NCBI GenBank assembly: GCA_964559455.1
Contig: CAZLHO010000061.1
Span: 1 to 15,707 of the forward strand
Reading direction: 5' to 3'
Length of the DNA stretch: 15,707 bases
DNA from: CAZLHO01 sp964559455
GTDB taxonomy: Bacteria; Krumholzibacteriota; Krumholzibacteriia; LZORAL124-64-63
Each line of letters opens with the position of its first letter. Position 1 is the first letter of the stretch. The translations under genes and the position numbers were made by a program. Positions 1 to 7,108 of this stretch are shown here, piece after piece. The notes beneath the pieces were generated by a model. It searched no databases. It worked only from the letters and a program-made list of their open reading frames with translations, and was not told the DNA's origin.

Positions 1-12
1 CTTGCGGGTGTT

Positions 13-504
13 TTAATCATACGGCGACCACCGCGTGCTACAGCTTTCCCCTTCGTGCCCCTCCACGGAACTGGCCGCGCCCGCGGCCATGGCCTCGCGG
101 TCCAGGTCGCCGGGCAGGAACCACTCCCGGCGGCGCCGGAAGAGATCCCGGGTCATGGCCATCCGGTAGGCGTAGCGCCGCCAGAGGGCCGAGAAGCGCG
201 CGTTGAAGTCGGACGAGACCCGCCGCACCTCGAGCACCAGGATGTCGTCGGGGGCCAGGCGGGGCAGGGCGCGGACCAGGCGGTCGGCCTCGTCCGCCGA
301 CAGGTCGCCCACGTGGCAGACCTGCCCCGCGGCGTGCACGCCGGCGTCGGTGCGCCCGGCGCCGACCGGCAGCACCGCGCGCCCGAGCAGGCGGCCGAGC
401 ATGGCGGCCAGTTCGCCCTGCACCGTGCGCAGACCGGGCTGCGTCTGCCAGCCGTGGAAATCGGCGCCGTCGTAGGCCAGGTCGATGCGCACGCGACAGG
501 CCAT
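13..504 (-). CDS. truA: tRNA pseudouridine synthase A, C-terminally truncated
   Basis: TruA makes pseudouridine at positions 38-40 of the tRNA anticodon arm. The N-terminal half is clear: an AYDGADFHGWQ motif at residues 10-20, TVQGELA at 27-33, and the catalytic-Asp motif GRTDAGVHA at 50-58 (D53). The RRYAYR segment at 109-114 also fits. TruA is normally about 245-270 residues; this frame stops at 163. From about residue 145 the match breaks down: where the family has an H-D-F-x-S-F-C-like motif, this reads GHEGESC and then ends. The conserved C-terminal part of the family is missing and only 12 bases remain in the window. The ATG overlaps the asd stop by one base (TGATG), so translation is probably coupled to asd. 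Family assignment is firm. Whether the end is a real truncation, a frameshift or an assembly error is open. Confidence 0.85.
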   Translation of the reverse strand: MACRVRIDLAYDGADFHGWQTQPGLRTVQGELAAMLGRLLGRAVLPVGAGRTDAGVHAAGQVCHVGDLSADEADRLVRALPRLAPDDILVLEVRRVSSDFNARFSALWRRYAYRMAMTRDLFRRRREWFLPGDLDREAMAAGAASSVEGHEGESCSTRWSPYD

Positions 505-1526
505 CAGGCCTCCCGCCCGGCGAGCCGGTCGGCGATCTGGACGGCGTTGAGCGCGGCGCCCTTGAGCACGTTGTCCGCGACCACCCACATCAGCAGGGTG
601 TCGTCGCGGTCGGCGCAGAAGCGCAGGCGGCCCACGTGGACGGCCTCGTCGCCGGAGGCCTCCAGGGGAGTGACGTAACCGTGGGGGCCGTCGGCCACCG
701 AGACGCCGGGCATGGCGGCCAGGGCCTCGACCGCCTCCTCGACGGCGGCCGGACGCGAGAAGATGGCCCGCACCGCCGCGGCGTGGCCGTTCCAGACCGG
801 CACGCGCGTGGCCAGGCAGCTCACCCGCAGGGCGGGCAGCTCCAGGATCTTGCGCAGCTCGCGGCCGACCTTCGCCTCCTCCTCGAAGGAGCCGCCGGGC
901 ATGGGCGCGCCGATCTCGGGGATCACGTTGAAGGCGATGGGCCGGGGAAAGATCGCGCCCTTCGCGACCGTCGGCGATTCGCCGACCGCCAGCGTGCCGG
1001 CGCAGGCGCGCAGCTGGTCGGCCAGCTCGCGCTGGGCGGCCACTCCCGCCCCGGAGACGGCCTGCATGGTCGTGACGTGGACCTCGCGCAGGCCGAAGAC
1101 GCGGTGCAGCGGCCCCAGCGCCATGACGACCTGGATCGTCGAGCAGTTCGGGTTGGCGATAATGCCGCCGCCGGGACCCGCCGGCAGGCGCCGGTCGTTG
1201 ATCTCCGGCACGACCAGGGGCACGCCTTCGTCCATGCGGAAGGCCGAGGAATTGTCCACGACCCAGGCTCCGGCCGCGGCGGCCGAGGGCGCGAAGCGGC
1301 GGCTGGCGGTGCCGCCGGCGCTGAACAGGGCGATGTCCACGCCGGCGAAGCTGTGGGGACCCGCCACCCGGCATTCGATCGCGCCGTCCCGGAAGGGCAG
1401 GCGCTCGCCGGCCGAGCGGTCGGTGGCCAGGGCGACCGGCGGCTCGGTGACCCAGGAACGGGATTCCAGCAGGGTGAGCATGGTGCGGCCGACCAGACCG
1501 GTGGCTCCGAGGACGGCGACCTTCAT
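504..1526 (-). CDS. asd: Aspartate-semialdehyde dehydrogenase
   Basis: This enzyme reduces aspartyl-4-phosphate to aspartate-4-semialdehyde with NADPH, the branch step to lysine/diaminopimelate, threonine and methionine, in the cytoplasm. The protein has 340 residues, a usual length. The nucleotide-binding loop GATGLVG is at residues 7-13. The active-site cysteine is C128 in ANPNCST. The substrate-binding EEEAKVGRE segment is at 215-223, and RVPVWNGHA at 241-249 holds the expected Arg (R241) and the catalytic His (H248). The conserved tail DNVLKGAALNA is at 318-328. The ATG has a GGAG Shine-Dalgarno about 7 bases upstream, and a good sigma70-type promoter lies about 40-75 bases upstream. It is the first gene of an asd-truA unit, a pairing also found in other bacteria. 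Nothing in the protein looks damaged. Confidence 0.97.
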   Translation of the reverse strand: MKVAVLGATGLVGRTMLTLLESRSWVTEPPVALATDRSAGERLPFRDGAIECRVAGPHSFAGVDIALFSAGGTASRRFAPSAAAAGAWVVDNSSAFRMDEGVPLVVPEINDRRLPAGPGGGIIANPNCSTIQVVMALGPLHRVFGLREVHVTTMQAVSGAGVAAQRELADQLRACAGTLAVGESPTVAKGAIFPRPIAFNVIPEIGAPMPGGSFEEEAKVGRELRKILELPALRVSCLATRVPVWNGHAAAVRAIFSRPAAVEEAVEALAAMPGVSVADGPHGYVTPLEASGDEAVHVGRLRFCADRDDTLLMWVVADNVLKGAALNAVQIADRLAGREA

Positions 1527-1571
1527 GGGCGTTCTCCATTCGCTGCGAAGGCTGTTCCGGGGACGAGGGGC

Positions 1572-1600
1572 ATCTTAACAGGGGATCCGCGGCCGGTCAA
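1572..1600 (-). promoter_or_regulatory. Probable sigma70-type promoter of asd-truA
   Basis: On the minus strand a TTGACC -35 box (1600-1595) is separated by exactly 17 bases from a TAAGAT -10 box (1577-1572). Transcription would start near 1565, giving a leader of about 40 nt before the asd ATG at 1526. The fit is 5 of 6 at -35 and 4 of 6 at -10. No other candidate in the divergent gap is as good for this strand. Confidence 0.55.
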
Positions 1601-1625
1601 AGTCCGCGACGGCTCGGCCCCGTCC

Positions 1626-1655
1626 TGGACGTCCCCGCGCGCCGGGTGCTAAGGT
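1626..1655 (+). promoter_or_regulatory. Possible promoter of the HEAT-cyclophilin gene
   Basis: TGGACG (1626-1631), an 18-base spacer and TAAGGT (1650-1655) with a TG one base upstream (extended -10) precede the gene at 1695. The match is only moderate. It is back to back with the asd promoter in the 168-bp divergent gap. Confidence 0.3.
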
Positions 1656-1694
1656 CGCGGTGCGCCCCGTGGTAGGCGGCGCGGGAGGTGGAAG

Positions 1695-3905
1695 ATGATC
1701 CGGCGCACCCGTCTGTCGATGTTCGCCGCCCTCGGGCTGCTGCTCGTGCTGCTCGCCGCCGGCTGCGGCGCTCCCCCCGACCGCGAGGCCGCCCTGCGTG
1801 CGCTGGCCCGCTGGGAGGACGCCCGATACGCCGACCCCGATTCCCTGGCCGGCCTGCTGGCCTCCCCCGACGCCCACCTGCGCCGGGCCGCGCTGCGGGC
1901 CGGCGGGCTGATCGGCCGGGCCGAGAACCTGCGCCCGATGCTCGCCGGTCTGGACGACCGCAGCGACGCCGTGCGCGAAGCCGCGGCCGTGGCCCTGGGC
2001 TTCCTGGGCCGCGCCGAGGCCGCCGCACCCCTGATCGAGGCGCTGCCCGCGGCCCATCGCCCCGTGCGCCTGGCGATCCTCGAGGCCCTGGCCCGGCTGC
2101 CCCACGACGGCCGGTCCCTGGTCGAACCGGCGCTGCACGGCGACGAGCCAGAGGCCGTGCGGGCCTGGAACGCGTTGCGCGACCGGGCGGCCGAGGCGGA
2201 CCACGGCCTGCTCGTCCAGACGATCCGCTCGGGACTGGTCCGTCCCGAAATCGACGTCCTCTGGCGCGTGCTGCGCTGCGCCGAGCGCGCCCCCGACAGC
2301 ACCCTGGCGACCTTGATGGCGCCCTTCGCGACCCATCGCGACGTCCAGGTGCGGGTCCACGCCTGCCGCGCCCTGGGCGCACAGCCCGAAAGCGCGGTGG
2401 TCGAGGCCCTGACCGCCGTGCTGGACGGCGCCGACGATCTGCGCCGTTTCGACGAGCGCGGGCGCGCCCGCCTGCGCGTGGCCGCCTGCCGGGCCGCCGG
2501 CGCCCTCGGCGCCGCCTATCTGGCCCGCGAGGACGATCCCGACCCCGATCTGATCGACCGCCTGACCCGCCTGCTCACCGCCGGCGCCCGCGACCAGGAC
2601 CCCGGGGTGGCCCGGACCGCCCTGGCGGCCGTCGAGACCCTGGTCGCCGACCTCCCCGCGGTGCCCGAATCCGCCGACCGGGAGAGCCTGCTGCCCGCCT
2701 GGCGCATCCGACTGCTGCAGGCGGCGCGCGCCATGGTCCGCCGCAGCGACCTGGAGCCCGCCGTCCGCGCCGACGCGGTCACGGGCCTGATCGCGCTGCG
2801 CGGGCCGGGCGTCCTCCGGGATCCGGCCTGGCGGGAAACCGACCTCGACCACCCCCTGGTGACGGCCGCGGCCTACCGCGCCCTGGGCCGCTACGCGGTC
2901 TGGCCGGCGCTCTTCGACCTGCCCGGCGAGGGCCGCTTCGGTCTCATGCCGCCCCCCCTGCGCGTGGCCTTCCTGGAAGGTCACGCCGCCGCGCTGCGCC
3001 GCTTCGCGGCCGAGGGCGTTCCGGCCGACAGCCTGGCCGGAGTCACCCGCGCGCTGACCGGGCTGCTGGCGGTCGCGGCGGTCGATTCGGACTTCACCGT
3101 GGCCGCGACGGCGGCCGGCCTGCTGGGCGGCTTCCCGGCCCCCCGCTCGCTCGCCGTCCTCTGCGACGCCTGGGACGCCGCCGACGGCGAGGGCGCGGCG
3201 GACATCCGGCGCTCGGTGCTGGGCGGGATCGCCGCCCTCTTCGCGGGCGAGGATCCGCTGACGGCCGACGTCCTGCCCGACTCCCTGCGCGAACGCGCCG
3301 CGGCGCTGCTGGGCGCCGGCTTCGACGCCGACGACCTGCACCTGCGCCTGGCCGCCGGCGAGGCGGCGACGGCATCGGAACTGCTGCCGGAAAACCTGAT
3401 CCCCACCGAGGACAGCCTGCGCCTGACCCTGCCCCCGCACATCCGGTCCCCGCTGCAACCGCCCCTGGCCCTGCCCTTCGACGCCCCGCGCCTGCGCTGC
3501 GTCACCGGGCGCGGGACGCTGGAGATCGAACTGGACGGCGAAGGCGCGCCGAATACCTGCGCCTCCTTCCTGGCCCTGATCGAGAGGGGTTACTTCGAAG
3601 GGCTGGGCTTCCACCGCGTCGTGCCCGACTTCGTGGTCCAGGGCGGCTGCCCGCGCGGCGACGGCTGGGGCGACCCGGGCTACACGCTGCGCAGCGAGTG
3701 GAGCCGCACCCCCTACGAGCGCGGCGTCGTCGGCATCGCCCATTCGGGCAAGGACACCGGCGGCAGCCAGTTCTTCATCACCCTGTCGCCGCAGCCCCAT
3801 CTGAACGGGCGCTACACCGTGCTCGGCCGCGTCGTTGCGGGGCTGGAGGTTGCGGATCGGATCCAACCGGGCGATACATTCCAACTGGAAATCGTCGCGG
3901 AATAG
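1695..3905 (+). CDS. HEAT-repeat lipoprotein with C-terminal cyclophilin-type peptidyl-prolyl isomerase domain
   Basis: This 736-residue protein begins with a lipoprotein signal: basic MIRRTR, a hydrophobic core, then AAGC with C24 as the lipidated residue. Gly follows the Cys, so outer-membrane anchoring on the periplasmic side is likely. About residues 30-560 are Ala/Leu/Arg-rich paired helices with recurring D-x-x-V-R-x-x-A-A patterns, as in HEAT repeats, which usually bind proteins. Residues 599-736 are a cyclophilin domain: FHRVVPDFVVQGG at 639-651 with catalytic-type R641, GSQFFIT at 690-696, and HLNGRYTVLGRV at 702-713. The Trp typical of eukaryotic cyclophilins is replaced by H702, so cyclosporin binding is probably weak. 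The ATG is set by GGGAGG about 6 bases upstream. LemA starts 48 bp downstream, so they may be cotranscribed. Inference: an envelope foldase or scaffold that isomerises Xaa-Pro bonds. The client is unknown. Confidence 0.9.
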   Translation: MIRRTRLSMFAALGLLLVLLAAGCGAPPDREAALRALARWEDARYADPDSLAGLLASPDAHLRRAALRAGGLIGRAENLRPMLAGLDDRSDAVREAAAVALGFLGRAEAAAPLIEALPAAHRPVRLAILEALARLPHDGRSLVEPALHGDEPEAVRAWNALRDRAAEADHGLLVQTIRSGLVRPEIDVLWRVLRCAERAPDSTLATLMAPFATHRDVQVRVHACRALGAQPESAVVEALTAVLDGADDLRRFDERGRARLRVAACRAAGALGAAYLAREDDPDPDLIDRLTRLLTAGARDQDPGVARTALAAVETLVADLPAVPESADRESLLPAWRIRLLQAARAMVRRSDLEPAVRADAVTGLIALRGPGVLRDPAWRETDLDHPLVTAAAYRALGRYAVWPALFDLPGEGRFGLMPPPLRVAFLEGHAAALRRFAAEGVPADSLAGVTRALTGLLAVAAVDSDFTVAATAAGLLGGFPAPRSLAVLCDAWDAADGEGAADIRRSVLGGIAALFAGEDPLTADVLPDSLRERAAALLGAGFDADDLHLRLAAGEAATASELLPENLIPTEDSLRLTLPPHIRSPLQPPLALPFDAPRLRCVTGRGTLEIELDGEGAPNTCASFLALIERGYFEGLGFHRVVPDFVVQGGCPRGDGWGDPGYTLRSEWSRTPYERGVVGIAHSGKDTGGSQFFITLSPQPHLNGRYTVLGRVVAGLEVADRIQPGDTFQLEIVAE

Positions 3906-3907
3906 TC

Positions 3908-3924
3908 CCGCGGACAATCCGCGG
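3908..3924 (+). other. Small perfect inverted repeat between the cyclophilin and LemA genes
   Basis: CCGCGGA (3908-3914) and TCCGCGG (3918-3924) form a 7-bp stem with a 3-base CAA loop just after the upstream stop codon. No T-run follows, so it is not a typical intrinsic terminator. It could protect the upstream transcript 3' end, slow transcription, or be chance in GC-rich DNA. Confidence 0.4.
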
Positions 3925-3953
3925 CCGTCGTCACAGCAGGAGGAAAAGCCAGC

Positions 3954-4553
3954 ATGTCCCGAGGAATCATGGTCCTGATCGGCGTCATCGCCGTCATCGT
4001 CTTCGTCGCGTTGGCCCTCGCCGGCCGCTACAACAATCTGGTCACCCTGCAGGAGGCCATCGACGGCCAGTGGGGCAACGTCGAGAACGTCTACCAGCGC
4101 CGGGCCGACCTCATCCCGAACCTCGTCAACACCGTGAAGGGCTACGCCGAGCACGAGCGCGAGACCCTGGAGGCCGTGATCAACGCCCGCGCCTCGGCGA
4201 CCTCGGTGCAGGCCGAGATCACGCCCGAGACCCTGTCCGACCCGGCGATGCTGCAGCGCTTCCAGGCGGCCCAGGACCAGCTCAGCGGCGCCCTCTCGCG
4301 GCTGCTGCTGACCGTCGAGCGCTACCCCGACCTGAAGGCCAACCAGAACTTCCTGGACCTGCAGGCCCAGCTCGAGGGCACCGAGAACCGCATCGCCGTC
4401 GAGCGGCGGCGCTTCAACGAGACCGTGCAGGCCTTCAACACGACGGCGCGGCGCTTCCCGACCAACATCATCGCCGGCATGTTCGGCTTCGCGGCGCGGC
4501 CCTACTTCGAGGCCGTCGCAGGCGCCGAGACGGCGCCCCAGGTGGAGTTCTGA
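3954..4553 (+). CDS. lemA: LemA family membrane-anchored protein
   Basis: LemA-family proteins have one N-terminal membrane helix followed by a helical bundle. Their biochemical role is poorly known, with links to membrane and envelope homeostasis. In this 199-residue protein the helix spans about residues 5-23. It is followed by the family hallmark RYNNLVTLQEAIDGQW at 25-40 and the RRADLIPNLVNTV segment at 49-61. A helical stretch rich in Glu, Gln and Arg continues to about 165, and FPTNIIAGMFGF at 168-179 is the expected C-terminal block. The length is normal. AGGAGG (3938-3943) sits 10 bases before the ATG and supports this start; Met6 is a weaker alternative. The stop overlaps the next ATG (TGATG), so it is coupled to the TPM-domain gene, a neighbour pairing commonly seen for lemA. 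Confidence 0.95.
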   Translation: MSRGIMVLIGVIAVIVFVALALAGRYNNLVTLQEAIDGQWGNVENVYQRRADLIPNLVNTVKGYAEHERETLEAVINARASATSVQAEITPETLSDPAMLQRFQAAQDQLSGALSRLLLTVERYPDLKANQNFLDLQAQLEGTENRIAVERRRFNETVQAFNTTARRFPTNIIAGMFGFAARPYFEAVAGAETAPQVEF

Positions 4554-5296
4554 TGCCCCGACGCCGGTTGACGATCCTGCTGCTGGCCGCCGCGCTCCTG
4601 ACGGGCGCGGCGGCGGCGCAGGCCCAGGATCTGCCGCCGGCCCCGGCCCGACACTTCGAGGACCAGGTCGGGCTCGTGGACGCCGGCGAAGCCGACACGA
4701 TCGCCCGGGCGCTGGCCGGCTACGAGCAGCGCACGGGCATCCAGTTCGTCGTCGCGATCCTGCCCGAACTGGACGGCGAGGTCAGCGACCACGTGAACCG
4801 GCTCTACGAGGCCTGGGGCATCGGCGACCGCCAGACCCAGCGCGGCGCGCTGCTGGCGATCTTCCCCGGGCAAGGGCGGTCCCGCCTGGAGATCGGCTAC
4901 GGTCTGGAGGATGTCGTCCCCGACGTACGGGCCAGCCGCCTGCTGCGCGAGATGCAGGAGATCCCCGCGGACCGCGCCGCGGCGCGCATCGCCTACGTGG
5001 TGCGCGGCGTCGCCGCCCTGGCGACCCCCGACGACCCCCTGGCCCAGGGCGCCGCCCCCGACGACGAACAGCCCCGTCGCCGCTCGCGCGGCTTGCGTTC
5101 CCTGCTCATCCCCCTGCTCTTCTTCCTGATCATGGGCGGCGGCGGCTTCGGCCGGCGACGCATGCTCGGGCCGTTGATCCTGATGTCGGCCCTCGGCGGC
5201 GGCCGTTCCGGCGGCGGGGGCGGCTTCGGCGGCGGCGGCGGGTTCTCCGGCGGCGGCGGATTCTCGGGCGGCGGCGGCGCCAGCGGAGGTTGGTAG
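4553..5296 (+). CDS. Exported TPM-domain (YgcG-like) protein with Gly-rich C-terminal tail
   Basis: The 247-residue protein has a Sec-type signal peptide (MPRRR, hydrophobic 6-20, likely cleavage after AQA at 22-24). A TPM domain (TLP18.3/Psb32/MOLO-1, the YgcG family) covers about residues 34-157 and includes GIQFVVAILPEL at 62-73 and the conserved GYGLEDVVPD at 115-124. A single membrane helix lies near 181-196 after a basic stretch. The tail from about 215 is nearly all Gly with Phe and Ser, ending SGGGGASGGW, a familiar ending in this family. The TPM domain should face the periplasm. Some TPM proteins have been reported as phosphatases, but activity here is not predictable. The ATG overlaps the lemA stop, and the TAG is followed immediately by the ATG of the next gene, so all three are probably translated together. 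Confidence 0.92.
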   Translation: MPRRRLTILLLAAALLTGAAAAQAQDLPPAPARHFEDQVGLVDAGEADTIARALAGYEQRTGIQFVVAILPELDGEVSDHVNRLYEAWGIGDRQTQRGALLAIFPGQGRSRLEIGYGLEDVVPDVRASRLLREMQEIPADRAAARIAYVVRGVAALATPDDPLAQGAAPDDEQPRRRSRGLRSLLIPLLFFLIMGGGGFGRRRMLGPLILMSALGGGRSGGGGGFGGGGGFSGGGGFSGGGGASGGW

Positions 5297-5776
5297 ATGA
5301 CGACCAAGAGCGAACGCAGCGACATCCCCCGCCGCTTCTTCTCCGGCGAGGAGCAGGAGCGGATCGTGGCGGCGATCCAGGCCGCCGAGTTGCGCACCAG
5401 CGGCGAGATCCGCCTGCACGTCGAAAGGGACGTGCCCCGGCGCGGCCCGGCCAAGAACGACGCCTACGCCCGCGCCCGGCAGGTCTTCGCCAAGCTGGGC
5501 ATGCACCGCACCGAGGCCCGCAACGGCGTGCTGGTCTATCTGGCCACCCGGTCGCGCCGCTTCGCCGTGGTCGGCGACGAGGAGCTGCACCGCCGCGTCG
5601 GCGACGGCTTCTGGGACGAGGTCGTGGCCGCGATGGCCGCCCGCTTCGCCGACGGCGACTTCGGCGGCGGCCTGGCCGAGGGCGTGGGGGCGATCGGCGA
5701 GAGCCTGCGCACCCACTTCCCCTGGCGGGACGACGACGTCAACGAGCTTGACGACGACATCTCCTTCGACGACTGA
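5297..5776 (+). CDS. TPM-domain protein without export signal
   Basis: A 159-residue TPM-domain protein. SGEEQERIVAAIQAAE (16-31) with TSGEIRLHVE (34-43) is the usual beginning of the domain. NGVLVYLATRSRRFAVVGD (76-94) and HRRVGDGFWDEV (98-109) are the characteristic core of the soluble TPM subgroup. There is no signal peptide or membrane helix, so it should stay in the cytoplasm or bind a membrane protein from that side, unlike the exported TPM protein upstream. The C-terminus is very acidic, with eight Asp among the last fourteen residues. Its ATG directly follows the upstream TAG with no gap, and GGAGG about 7 bases upstream lies inside the previous coding region. A strong terminator follows 20 bp after the stop, making it the last gene of the block. 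Function is unknown beyond the family. Confidence 0.92.
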   Translation: MTTKSERSDIPRRFFSGEEQERIVAAIQAAELRTSGEIRLHVERDVPRRGPAKNDAYARARQVFAKLGMHRTEARNGVLVYLATRSRRFAVVGDEELHRRVGDGFWDEVVAAMAARFADGDFGGGLAEGVGAIGESLRTHFPWRDDDVNELDDDISFDD

Positions 5777-5796
5777 TCCGCCCCGCGGGAAAAAGG

Positions 5797-5834
5797 AAGA
5801 GGCGGCCCGGCGCGATGCCGGGCCGCCTCTTTTT
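5797..5834. terminator. Strong bidirectional rho-independent terminator
   Basis: A perfect 15-bp inverted repeat (5797-5811 and 5817-5831, loop GCGAT) lies between two convergent genes. On the plus strand it runs into TTTTT (5830-5834). On the minus strand a T-run (complement of 5790-5794) follows two bases after the stem. It should end both the LemA/TPM transcript and the ABC exporter transcript. Confidence 0.9.
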
Positions 5835-5851
5835 CACATCCGTCGCGCCGC

Positions 5852-7108
5852 TCAGTCAGGCTGGCGCAGGATCTTCATCACGGTGCGCCAGGAGGGCGCG
5901 GAGCCGTGGGTCAGGATGCCCAGCCGGTAGAGCTTGCCGGCCACGCGGGCCGCGGCCAGGATCGTCGCGATCATCAGGACCCAGGACAGCAGGATCTGCC
6001 ACAGGGGCGGCGTCTGCACGCTGACGCGCATGAACATCAGGATCGGCGTGAAGAGCGGAATCAGGCTCAGCACCACCGCCACCGTGGAGTCGGGCGCCCG
6101 GATCACCAGCGACAGCAGCAGCACCGGGATGATCGCGCACATCGCGATCGGCGTGGCGAACTGCTGCGAATCCTGCACCGTGTTGCAGAGCGCGCCGACG
6201 CCCGCGTAGAGCATCGCGAAGAGGAAGAAACCGAGCACGAAGTTGACGACGAAGGAGACCAGGATCACCGGCGTCAGCAGCGAGCCGTCCAGCGAGAAGC
6301 CCCCCACCGAGAAGCCCGTGCCCGAGAGCCAGGTCAGGGTCGCGGTCCAGATCGCGAACTGCGTCAGGCCGGCCATGCCGATGCCCAGCACCTTGCCCAG
6401 CATCAGGTTCGAGGTGGGCACGCTCGAGAGCAGGATCTCCACGACGCGGCTGTTCTTCTCCTCGATGACCCCGGTCAGCGTATGCTGGCCGTAGAAGAGG
6501 ATCATCATGTAGAGGATCATGATCATGGTCACGGCCACGATGAAGGCCGAGGGCTCGTCCTGCTCGGTCTCCTCGCCCTCGGCGGTGACGGTGATCCGCT
6601 CCCACTGGGCGCGGCCCGCCAGGTAGACGCGCAGGCTGTCCGAGACGCCCGCCCGCTGGAAACGCTGCTCGCTCAGCACCCGGTTCAGGGCCGGCCGCAG
6701 GTCGTCCATCAGCATCATCGACGAGACGGACTTGCTGTAGAAGGCGGCGCGCCGGGTGTTCACGAAGTCCGGGTCGATGACCACGCCGCTGTCGATGGCC
6801 TCGTCGCGGATCATGTCGCGCATCTCGGCCACGCCGTCGGCGAGGCTCCGCCTCTCGACGTTGATCGTGACCAGGGCGAAGTTCTCGCGCTCGATCTCGT
6901 CCAGGGCCCGGCGCAGCGACTCGGTCACCTGGCGGCCGGGGTCGATCAGGCCGATCGAGCGCTGCTCTTCGCCGCCGCTCTGGCTGAGCAGCATCGGCAC
7001 GACGATGATCAGGCCCATGAACAGGGGCACGAGCACGGTGCTGATCAGGAAGCCGCGGGTGCGGACCCGTTCGAGGTACTCCCGGCGGACGATGGACCAG
7101 GTCTTCAT
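5852..7108 (-). CDS. ABC-2 type exporter permease (NatB/YhaP-like)
   Basis: This is the membrane subunit of an ABC exporter, 418 residues. One membrane helix lies near residues 20-41. A large extracytoplasmic domain of about 145 residues (42-187) follows, then about six helices (near 188-206, 236-260, 280-304, 320-337, 344-362, 370-390). The motif VIEEKNSRVVEILLSSV (214-230), followed by LMLGKVLGIG (236-245), is the coupling region typical of the NatB/YhaP group of ABC-2 permeases. The ATG overlaps the ATPase stop by four bases (ATGA), so the pair is translationally coupled. Members of this group are described as Na+ or drug/peptide exporters; the substrate here is unknown. The stop lies 18 bp from the shared terminator. 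Confidence 0.93.
   Translation of the reverse strand: MKTWSIVRREYLERVRTRGFLISTVLVPLFMGLIIVVPMLLSQSGGEEQRSIGLIDPGRQVTESLRRALDEIERENFALVTINVERRSLADGVAEMRDMIRDEAIDSGVVIDPDFVNTRRAAFYSKSVSSMMLMDDLRPALNRVLSEQRFQRAGVSDSLRVYLAGRAQWERITVTAEGEETEQDEPSAFIVAVTMIMILYMMILFYGQHTLTGVIEEKNSRVVEILLSSVPTSNLMLGKVLGIGMAGLTQFAIWTATLTWLSGTGFSVGGFSLDGSLLTPVILVSFVVNFVLGFFLFAMLYAGVGALCNTVQDSQQFATPIAMCAIIPVLLLSLVIRAPDSTVAVVLSLIPLFTPILMFMRVSVQTPPLWQILLSWVLMIATILAAARVAGKLYRLGILTHGSAPSWRTVMKILRQPD

Noticed and set aside
13..1539. 508-codon minus-strand frame covering both asd and truA
   Set aside because: Only the last 163 codons match TruA. The first part is an out-of-frame reading of asd.
1575..4154. 859-codon open frame antisense to the HEAT-cyclophilin gene, and similar long antisense frames elsewhere
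   Set aside because: Gln/Gly/Arg/Ala-rich low-complexity translation with no family motif, opposite a gene with clear lipoprotein and cyclophilin motifs. Long shadow frames are expected at this G+C.
5200..5293. GGC-rich simple repeat as a mobile or recombination element
   Set aside because: It is the coding sequence of the Gly-rich tail of the exported TPM protein, a normal feature of that family.
1688..5296. 1202-codon plus-strand frame spanning the cyclophilin, LemA and TPM genes
   Set aside because: Only its last 247 codons, from the ATG at 4553, make a real protein. The rest is an Arg/Pro-rich shadow of genes in other frames.
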